Below are positions 1 to 5,679 of a stretch of 6,227 bases of DNA, one piece after another. Position 1 is the stretch's first letter. Each line of letters opens with the position of its first letter. Both the position numbers and the translations under genes were made by a program. This DNA comes from Candidatus Delongbacteria bacterium (GTDB lineage: Bacteria > UBA4055). The stretch covers positions 1 to 6,227 of the forward strand of contig WTAK01000241.1 in the NCBI GenBank assembly GCA_013139625.1, written 5' to 3'. The notes under the pieces were generated by a model, which ran no database searches, was not told the origin of the DNA, and saw only the letters and a program-made list of their open reading frames with translations.

Positions 1-69
1 CATAACATGACCTTTTCGTTTCAGACTTGTCTTTCTTACATTCTTTTACACTTATAGTTAGTATAACAT

Positions 70-113
70 AAAAAACACCTTAAGTAAAGAATAAAATATT
101 ATTTTAATAAGGT
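70..113 (-). terminator. Possible rho-independent terminator of the peptidase gene
   Basis: Read on the minus strand, ACCTTA (113-108) can pair with TAAGGT (82-77), followed by G and six T (75-70). The 25-nt loop can itself fold through TAAAAT/ATTTTA (92-97 with 101-106). The 5' arm lies in the last codons of the peptidase gene and the inner hairpin covers its stop codon. The stem is short and AT-rich, so this is a weak candidate. The rest of positions 1-98 shows no supportable gene. Confidence 0.35.
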
Positions 114-2636
114 CATTTTTTTTATAAGATAAATTCCTATTGATGACTCGATCTTATAGAAATATATGCTTGAGGAATTAGTTATTGTAGGGATCCATTG
201 AATTGAGTGATTGCCTTTAACTAAAAATTTATTTTTTATCAATGTTTCTATAACTTCACCTTTAATATTATAAATTTTTAAAGTTATTTTATCATCATTT
301 TTCAGAGAAAAACTTATTTTAGTGGATGGGTTGAATGGATTGGGGTAGTTTTGTTCCAATTGTAAATTGTCAACTATAAATTGTTCATTACTATTAATTC
401 CTGTTGTGGTTGATAAAGTGAGTATCTTTGTCGATGAAAATCCATTCCAGTCTTGGATCTTAAATTTCAAGTCCCATGAATTTTCATTTTCGGAGAGCAA
501 TGTACCGGATAATAATCCATAGTCATCCAATGTTAAACCGAAAGGATGATCAGGATGAATAAACTTAGTTTGAAGCCCAGAAGGGTCAATTGCATTAGAA
601 GTCGATGAAATAAGGTAGTTTTCTGATCGGCCATTTGATATTCCGCTTACCCATTCATTACCTGAAGATTGGTTGTCCATGTGATAAAATTCAATTTTAC
701 CATCAGAATATAGTTTGCAAATAAATTTATATTTAGCTTCTTGATCCATTCTTAAAGCTGTCTTCCAATAAATGCTGACATGGTCTGAGGTTATATAGTA
801 GTAAGTGCCTTCGTGATTCGTTGGATCAGCCATAAATTCAGCGGCATGAGGAGCAATTACTTTGTTTTTGGTTAAATCAATTTCTTCTCTTACAAATTTA
901 TATCCATCTGTAAAAGCAATATAACCATCTGTACAAACAAATATCGAATCGTAAAAATTTCCATAGAATGGGAATTCAAATGGTAAAGCCATTGGAAGAA
1001 TATCATTGTCATAATTGTGTTCAGGGACAAGCTCTAAAAAATATTCTTCACCTATTGGGTCAGTGTTTTCAACTTCTGTATAATCGATCAACCAATCCCA
1101 TTGAAATGGTTCAGGATCTCCTCTGGCAGCTAATTGATAAGAATAGGATTCATTTGGAAATATATCAGGTAATGAATTTGTTGTAATATTCGGAGAGTAG
1201 TAATATACTTGTGCATCAGTGCTTACATAGGTAGTATCGTTATCAATAATGTTCACAGAATCTACGGATGCTAAAGTTTCATTTCCATATTTATCAGTTG
1301 TCTTCATTGATAATATTTTTCCGCTACTTGTTCCTTCTGAATCATCTTCCTCAATACAGAGAAAGAATTTAGCATGAGAATCACTTTCCATGTGAACTAA
1401 AAGAGGAGTTATATCTAAGCCGATATTTATGTAAGTACTGTCTCCGGACATTAAGTTAGGACCACCGGAATGATCAAAAGCAAGGAATTCAATTATATGC
1501 TCAGGTTTAACAGAGTTCGTATCAGTAGATATTCCCGCATATATTTTAATTTTATCTCTGAGGTTGTAATCTATTTCAATATTCATCTTAAGTAATGGTT
1601 CATAATTTTCAAATACTTTTATTGTATTAGTTCGCTGTGCCCAAATACCTCCTTCTACATGATGATATCCTAGAGTGTTATACATTACCCATGCTTTTCC
1701 GAAATTTCCCCAACCGGTACCCCAGCTGTTGACCATAAGTAATGCACCGATCTCCCAATCCCTCATATCAACAATACTATCACCGGTAATATCAATGTCA
1801 TTTGTAAATTTTCCATCTCCGTTGTAGTCGTACCTGATTGAATCATTGTATCCTGCAAAGGTCATAGCATGATTAACGGAAGTATGCCACTTCGTGATCA
1901 CCATTTCGTTTTCATATTCAGTTCCAACAGGAAGAACATCAGTTTGCCAATCTCCAAATACACCTGCTGCAAAAGTGATCACTCCGCCTTCAGCTGAACC
2001 ATCTCCATGATCGTTTATCCAGTGTTTTAGAATATCCAGTCCTTCAGGAGTATCGACATTGATAGTAACCACTTCCTGAACTCTGTTTCCCATAGTTGTC
2101 TCGTATTTTTCATAGCCATTCATCCATAGGATGTGCATTAGATCAGAATCCGTAGAAGGCACCATTCCACCATAATCCAGATTAAAAGGAATACCTGATC
2201 TCATAGCTATATCCCAGGAATCAAAATGAGATGATCCATTGATCCCATCACCGTCATTTAAAAAATTATAAGTAAAATGGGTAGGATATTGATTTCTGTT
2301 GAAATTACCGTTATCGCCACGCATATAGTTCATTTCATAGGTAAAATTATATCCTATTCCTGCTGCTTGAGCACATTCATTTGCATATTGGGTAAAAACA
2401 GGTCTGAAATATGTTTTATAAGAATTGTTTACTTCGTAGGGGAGTTCTTTGTTCTTGCTTGCCTGAGTTAATTTTAGTTCAGGGTAGGAATCTATTTTTT
2501 CTATTTGTTCTTTAGAAGGATTTTTCCAACCTCCACTTATCCAAGGGTCACCGTTCGGATCAGGGTTGTGATTAACTATTTCTCCGAATAAGAAGGAGAA
2601 GGTTAGGAGTAGATATGTTGGTACTATGAGCTTCAT
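99..2636 (-). CDS. Secreted papain-like (C1) cysteine peptidase, multidomain, with T9SS-type C-terminal sorting tail
   Basis: The 845-residue protein starts with a signal peptide (residues 1-18, hydrophobic LLLTFSFLFG), so it is exported. A papain-fold domain covers about residues 75-335. The likely oxyanion Gln is Q83 and the nucleophile C88 (FTQYANECAQAAG), the His is H256 (SVNHAMTFAGY) and the Asn is N303 in the typical NSWGTGWG motif, so the full triad is present. The gap between H256 and N303 (47 residues, against 16 in papain) carries two calcium-loop-like motifs at 270-293. Residues 340-480 are beta-rich and unassigned. Residues 488-515 and 698-745 look like two halves of a putative Ig (He_PIG-like) domain around an insert with FPFYG (555-559) and CTDGY (568-572). 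The end (about 760-845, QNYPNPFNPST then a FlgD-like beta domain) matches Por/T9SS sorting tails. The substrate is unknown. The ATG gives a clean signal peptide but has no Shine-Dalgarno sequence. Peptidase assignment is firm; actual activity is inferred. Confidence 0.88.
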   Translation of the reverse strand: MKLIVPTYLLLTFSFLFGEIVNHNPDPNGDPWISGGWKNPSKEQIEKIDSYPELKLTQASKNKELPYEVNNSYKTYFRPVFTQYANECAQAAGIGYNFTYEMNYMRGDNGNFNRNQYPTHFTYNFLNDGDGINGSSHFDSWDIAMRSGIPFNLDYGGMVPSTDSDLMHILWMNGYEKYETTMGNRVQEVVTINVDTPEGLDILKHWINDHGDGSAEGGVITFAAGVFGDWQTDVLPVGTEYENEMVITKWHTSVNHAMTFAGYNDSIRYDYNGDGKFTNDIDITGDSIVDMRDWEIGALLMVNSWGTGWGNFGKAWVMYNTLGYHHVEGGIWAQRTNTIKVFENYEPLLKMNIEIDYNLRDKIKIYAGISTDTNSVKPEHIIEFLAFDHSGGPNLMSGDSTYINIGLDITPLLVHMESDSHAKFFLCIEEDDSEGTSSGKILSMKTTDKYGNETLASVDSVNIIDNDTTYVSTDAQVYYYSPNITTNSLPDIFPNESYSYQLAARGDPEPFQWDWLIDYTEVENTDPIGEEYFLELVPEHNYDNDILPMALPFEFPFYGNFYDSIFVCTDGYIAFTDGYKFVREEIDLTKNKVIAPHAAEFMADPTNHEGTYYYITSDHVSIYWKTALRMDQEAKYKFICKLYSDGKIEFYHMDNQSSGNEWVSGISNGRSENYLISSTSNAIDPSGLQTKFIHPDHPFGLTLDDYGLLSGTLLSENENSWDLKFKIQDWNGFSSTKILTLSTTTGINSNEQFIVDNLQLEQNYPNPFNPSTKISFSLKNDDKITLKIYNIKGEVIETLIKNKFLVKGNHSIQWIPTITNSSSIYFYKIESSIGIYLIKKMTLLK

Positions 2637-2640
2637 TATT

Positions 2641-2672
2641 TAAATATAGGGGAATAAATAATATATTCCAAA
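2641..2672 (-). promoter_or_regulatory. Candidate Bacteroidetes-type promoter of the peptidase gene, possibly leaderless
   Basis: On the minus strand TTTG (2672-2669) is followed after 20 nt by TATATTTA (2648-2641), close to the Bacteroidetes consensus of TTTG near -33 and TAnnTTTG near -7. Transcription would then begin at about the ATG (2636), which fits the absence of a Shine-Dalgarno sequence before this gene. A competing sigma70-like reading is TATATT at 2665-2660 with a poor -35. Such motifs are common by chance in AT-rich DNA. Confidence 0.25.
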
Positions 2673-2700
2673 CTTAGAAAACATAAAAACACACAAAGTT

Positions 2701-2721
2701 TTAGGTTGCATTTAATCCTAA
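2701..2721. promoter_or_regulatory. Inverted repeat in the divergent intergenic region, possible operator
   Basis: TTAGG (2701-2705) and CCTAA (2717-2721) form a 5-bp inverted repeat with an 11-bp spacer. It sits between the divergently transcribed peptidase and acyltransferase genes, just upstream of a TATAGT (2722-2727) that could be a -10 element for the rightward genes. No well-spaced -35 accompanies that -10. Arms this short can arise by chance, so regulation is speculative. Confidence 0.2.
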
Positions 2722-2775
2722 TATAGTATTACTTTTTCATTGTTACGAATAAATAACTTTATTTGGGAAAATAAA

Positions 2776-3498
2776 ATGTCAGAAATTGAAAATGTTTCTT
2801 TTGGGAATAATTGTTTTTTAGGAAAAAATATTCAGATCGGAAAGAACTCTATTGTCGGTCATAATGTTGTAATTCATGATGATAGCATTATCGGTAAAAA
2901 TGTACGGATTGATGATAATACTGTCATTGGTAAAACACTGATGAAAGCAGCTAATTCAGCTATGGCAAAGGATGTTGCACTTGAAGGAGCAAAGATTGGA
3001 GATAATTCTATCATTGGAACAGGAGTTGTTATTTACAGAGGAGCCTCCATCGGAAAAAAAGTTCTTGTGGCTGATCAAGCAGCTATTCAATTTAAAACTT
3101 CCATCGGAGATTTTACAATTATTGGCAGAGGAGTACTGATCGAATCAAATTGTACTATTGGAACTAGAACAAAAATCGAATCAAATTCGTACATAACTGC
3201 GATTTCTCATATTGGAAACAATTGTTTTATCGCACCTTGTGTTGCAACAAGCAATGATAACTATGCCGGAAGAGATAAAGAAAGATTTGATCACTTTAAA
3301 GGTATAACTGTACACGATGGTGGTAGGATCGGTGTGAATGCTACGATATTACCGGGAATAACAATTAACAAAGATGGAATGGTAGCAGCCGGAGCATTAG
3401 TTACCAAGGATGTTCCTGAAGGAAAAATAGTTGCGGGAGTTCCTGCAAAAGTATTTGGAGATGTACCTGAAAATCAGTTGTTAAAAAATAATTTATAA
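2776..3498 (+). CDS. Left-handed beta-helix (hexapeptide repeat) acyltransferase, probably for surface sugars
   Basis: This 240-residue protein is mostly hexapeptide repeats with I/V-G-x-x steps (for example IGKNSIVGHNVVI, IGDNSIIGTGVVI, IGVNATILPGI), the hallmark of trimeric acyl-CoA or acyl-ACP acyltransferases. The helix is interrupted near residues 53-70 and by a loop at 158-184 (TSNDNYAGRDKERFDHFKG), where H145 or H173 could be catalytic. The C-terminal AAGALVTKDVPEG and VAGVPAKV are typical of WbpD/NeuD/WbbJ-like sugar O- or N-acetyltransferases. LpxA/LpxD is less likely because their N- or C-terminal domains are absent. The start is the ATG at 2776, with a weak GGGAAA at 2765-2770. The frame stays open to a TTG at 2740, but that adds 12 residues unlike the repeats and lacks a ribosome binding site. 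It is followed after 12 bp by gmhA, suggesting an operon for surface polysaccharide synthesis. The exact acceptor sugar is unknown. Confidence 0.85.
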   Translation: MSEIENVSFGNNCFLGKNIQIGKNSIVGHNVVIHDDSIIGKNVRIDDNTVIGKTLMKAANSAMAKDVALEGAKIGDNSIIGTGVVIYRGASIGKKVLVADQAAIQFKTSIGDFTIIGRGVLIESNCTIGTRTKIESNSYITAISHIGNNCFIAPCVATSNDNYAGRDKERFDHFKGITVHDGGRIGVNATILPGITINKDGMVAAGALVTKDVPEGKIVAGVPAKVFGDVPENQLLKNNL

Positions 3499-3510
3499 GA
3501 AGGTTTTATT

Positions 3511-4098
3511 ATGATCAAAGCAGATCTTGTAAGAGCATTTAAAAATGCACAGACCAAATTAAATACATTCATAGAGAAAAAAGAGAATTTTGTTAAATTA
3601 GAGAAAATTTGTACTTTGGTAGCTGAAAGTTATAGATGTGATGGAAAAGTATTGGTAAGTGGTAACGGTGGTTCAATGGCAGATGCTATGCATTTTGCTG
3701 AAGAATTATCAGGAAGGTTTAGAGTGGATAGAAAAGCTTTACCTGCAATGCCATTTTCTGATCCTTCTTATTTAACGTGTGTAGCCAACGATTATGGTTA
3801 TGAGAAGGTGTTTTCCAGAGGTGTTCAAGCTTATGGAAGGGAAGGTGATATATTCTTTGGTCTTTCAACCAGTGGTAATTCTAAAAATATAGTTGAAGCT
3901 GTAAAGGTTGCAAAGGAAATGAAATTAAAAGTTGTATTGCTACTTGGAAAAGGTGGTGGAGAGCTTAAAGGCATGGGTGATATAGAGGTTATTATAAATG
4001 GTAGAACTTCTGATAGAATACAGGAAATTCACATGTTGATCCTTCATACTATAGTTGAAGGTGTGGAAAGATTATTATTCCCTGAAAATTATATTTAG
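3511..4098 (+). CDS. gmhA: Phosphoheptose isomerase GmhA (sedoheptulose 7-phosphate isomerase)
   Basis: GmhA converts sedoheptulose 7-phosphate to D-glycero-D-manno-heptose 7-phosphate in the cytoplasm, the first step of ADP- or GDP-heptose synthesis for LPS core, capsule or S-layer glycans. The 195 residues are normal for the family and align throughout with E. coli GmhA by eye: a SIS domain with SGNGGSMADAMHFAEELSGR (50-69), NDYGY (93-97), GREGD (109-113), STSGNS (119-124) and DRIQEIHMLILH (168-179). The metal and catalytic residues known in E. coli (H61, E65, Q172, H180) correspond to H61, E65, Q171 and H179 here. S119, T120, S121 and S124 form the phosphate-binding SIS loop. AGAAGG (3498-3503), 7 nt before the ATG, overlaps the preceding stop codon, so translation is probably coupled to the acyltransferase. 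No gmhB, hddA or hldE is in the window, so ADP and GDP routes cannot be told apart. Identification is strong. Confidence 0.95.
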   Translation: MIKADLVRAFKNAQTKLNTFIEKKENFVKLEKICTLVAESYRCDGKVLVSGNGGSMADAMHFAEELSGRFRVDRKALPAMPFSDPSYLTCVANDYGYEKVFSRGVQAYGREGDIFFGLSTSGNSKNIVEAVKVAKEMKLKVVLLLGKGGGELKGMGDIEVIINGRTSDRIQEIHMLILHTIVEGVERLLFPENYI

Positions 4099-4146
4099 GC
4101 TTAATCACTAACTCAAAAGCAACAGTTTAAACAGAGAAATAGTAGG

Positions 4147-4175
4147 TTGTATATTTATAGGATTATTACTATATT
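4147..4175 (+). promoter_or_regulatory. Probable sigma70-like promoter of the outer-membrane protein gene
   Basis: TTGTAT (4147-4152) and TATATT (4170-4175) are separated by exactly 17 bp, with the -10 matching TATAAT in five of six positions and the -35 keeping TTG. Transcription would start near 4182, leaving a leader of about 50 nt. No terminator hairpin was found between gmhA and this point, so read-through from the upstream pair is also possible. Confidence 0.45.
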
Positions 4176-4222
4176 TAGATAAATCAATCACAAAGCAAAA
4201 AAGAAAATCTTAAAACTCAAAC

Positions 4223-4228
4223 GGAGGG
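4223..4228 (+). promoter_or_regulatory. Strong ribosome binding site of the outer-membrane protein gene
   Basis: GGAGGG lies 3 nt before the ATG at 4232 and is the best Shine-Dalgarno match in the window. It settles that start and suggests high expression, although the spacing is rather short. The contrast with the peptidase gene, which has none, is notable. Confidence 0.7.
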
Positions 4229-4231
4229 TAC

Positions 4232-5527
4232 ATGAAAAAATTACTAATCATCGCAATGACAATGATAACTTTATCAGCGTTTGCAAACGGACTGAGCATG
4301 AACAGTATCGGAGCAAAGGCATTAGGAATGGGCGGAGCATTTGTTGGCTTAGCTGATGACGCAACTGCAATTTACTGGAATCCAGCTGGAATGGCTGATC
4401 AAAACACAAACGTAATGCTTTTTGGAACTGATATTATTCCTACTGCAACTTATGCTTATGAGAATATTCCTTTCGGAATTGACATTGATACTGCAACAGA
4501 TGGTGGAGCATTTGATTATTTCAGTCCAAATCTAGCAGGTGTTTACAATGCTGATAAATTTTCTTATGGATTTGGAGCTTATTTTGCGTCAGGTTTAGGA
4601 ACACAATGGAATGGAGAAGACTTAACAGCTCTTTCAGGACCAGCAGGAACAGAATTTGAATGGGGAAGCATGCTTGCAGTAGTAAATATGAGCCCTGCAG
4701 TTTCTTACAAAGTAACTGAGAATTTCTCAGTTGGAGCATCTATTCATTATTGCTATGGTATGATGGAATTACAAATGGCTAAAGATATGGTAGTTGCGGC
4801 TACTGGTCTACCTGGAGAAGATGGAATGGTTGAAACTCAAATCGATATGGATCTTTCCGGAACTGGTTTTGGTGGAACTATTGGTTTAATGTACACAAAT
4901 CTTCTTGATAACAAATTAGACCTCGGTCTAACTTATAAGATGCCTATTAAAATGGCTCTTGAAGGAACAGTTCAGGTAGGTTCTGATGCTACAGCAAATC
5001 CCAATAGAGAATTAGATATGTCTATGGAAATTAGAAGACCAATGTGGATTGCATTTGGAACAGCATTTAGACCAAATGACAAATTTGTTATTACTGCGGA
5101 TATTCAATATTCAAATTGGGAAGATATTGATGAATTCGTTGCAGAAGTGGATGATATGGTTATTGATATGCTTGGAAATACAGCGGATGTTGAAATGCCG
5201 ATGGAAATGTTATGGGAAGATGCTATTCAGTATAGATTAGGTATGGAATATAAAGTTAACGAAGATATGTCAGTTCTTCTTGGTTACTACTATGATCCTG
5301 CACCTGCTCCGGATGAAACAGTTAATATTCTTTTCCCTTCATCAACGAACAATGCTATTACCGGTGGTATGACTTATGCGGTAAATAACTATAAGTTCGA
5401 TCTTGGTTTAGAGTACTTATTAGGTGCTGAAAGAGAAATTGATGCTTCCGGTCACAATATGCCTGGTGTTCATCAAATGGATGTTTTCGCGTTTAGTATA
5501 GGTGCGACTTACGTTTTTAATAAATAG
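4232..5527 (+). CDS. FadL/OmpP1-family outer-membrane beta-barrel protein
   Basis: The 431-residue precursor has a signal peptide with likely cleavage after AFA (residue 18), and the mature protein opens with the FadL/OmpP1/TodX signature: SIGAKALGMGGAFVGLADD (25-43) followed by ATAIYWNPAGMA (44-55). The NPAG element lies in the N-terminal hatch of FadL channels. The rest alternates polar and hydrophobic residues as expected of transmembrane beta strands (for example YKFDLGLEYLLG) and ends in a beta strand FAFSIGATYVFNK. The length suits a 14-strand barrel. FadL relatives import hydrophobic compounds, but the substrate here cannot be read. Homologues in the FCB group also include PorV, a T9SS component, though the PorV N-terminal pattern is not clearly present. 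Methionine is unusually frequent, with 28 in about 413 mature residues. The gene seems monocistronic, with its own promoter, a strong ribosome binding site and a strong terminator. Confidence 0.88.
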   Translation: MKKLLIIAMTMITLSAFANGLSMNSIGAKALGMGGAFVGLADDATAIYWNPAGMADQNTNVMLFGTDIIPTATYAYENIPFGIDIDTATDGGAFDYFSPNLAGVYNADKFSYGFGAYFASGLGTQWNGEDLTALSGPAGTEFEWGSMLAVVNMSPAVSYKVTENFSVGASIHYCYGMMELQMAKDMVVAATGLPGEDGMVETQIDMDLSGTGFGGTIGLMYTNLLDNKLDLGLTYKMPIKMALEGTVQVGSDATANPNRELDMSMEIRRPMWIAFGTAFRPNDKFVITADIQYSNWEDIDEFVAEVDDMVIDMLGNTADVEMPMEMLWEDAIQYRLGMEYKVNEDMSVLLGYYYDPAPAPDETVNILFPSSTNNAITGGMTYAVNNYKFDLGLEYLLGAEREIDASGHNMPGVHQMDVFAFSIGATYVFNK

Positions 5528-5547
5528 ACAAGAATTCAAATAACTCT

Positions 5548-5575
5548 AAAGGGACGAAATTTCGTCCCTTTTTTT
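5548..5575 (+). terminator. Strong rho-independent terminator after the outer-membrane protein gene
   Basis: A perfect 24-bp palindrome has arms AAAGGGACGAAA (5548-5559) and TTTCGTCCCTTT (5560-5571). It folds into a hairpin with a GGGACG/CGTCCC core and an A/T loop, and the T tract continues to 5575 (seven T after the CCC). It starts 20 bp after the stop codon. The leading AAA means it could also work weakly on the opposite strand. Confidence 0.93.
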
Positions 5576-5618
5576 ATTTCCATAAATTTTAATTTATTAC
5601 TTTGATTATTTCCATAAA
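5576..5618 (+). repeat. 11-bp direct repeat upstream of gltX
   Basis: ATTTCCATAAA occurs at 5576-5586 and again at 5608-5618, 32 bp apart, about three helical turns. It lies between the terminator and gltX. The second copy is just upstream of a possible -10 TATACT (5634-5639), which lacks a good -35. It may be a regulator site or chance in AT-rich sequence. Confidence 0.4.
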
Positions 5619-5679
5619 AGAAATTACTTTCTATATACTAAAATATTATATTAAGAATATTGAAATTCAAGAGGATAAA

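Noticed and set aside
23..32. AGAC-TT-GTCT mini inverted repeat
   Set aside because: Four-bp arms with a 2-nt loop cannot form a stable hairpin, and no T tract follows.
1..57. Short open frame on the plus strand running in from the left edge and ending at TAG (55-57)
   Set aside because: Only 18 codons, with no recognisable motif or codon signal; it cannot be distinguished from chance.
2740..2775. 12-residue N-terminal extension of the acyltransferase from a TTG start
   Set aside because: It has no ribosome binding site, and the residues do not fit the hexapeptide pattern that begins after the ATG at 2776. The ATG has at least a weak GGGAAA.
4099..4231. Terminator or small RNA between gmhA and the outer-membrane protein gene
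   Set aside because: No inverted repeat with a T tract was found; only a promoter-like pair and the ribosome binding site are supportable.
4232..5527. Identification of the outer-membrane protein as PorV, partner of the T9SS peptidase
   Set aside because: Both are FadL relatives, but the N-terminal signature here is the general FadL/OmpP1 form. Proximity to a T9SS-tail protein is not enough to claim it.
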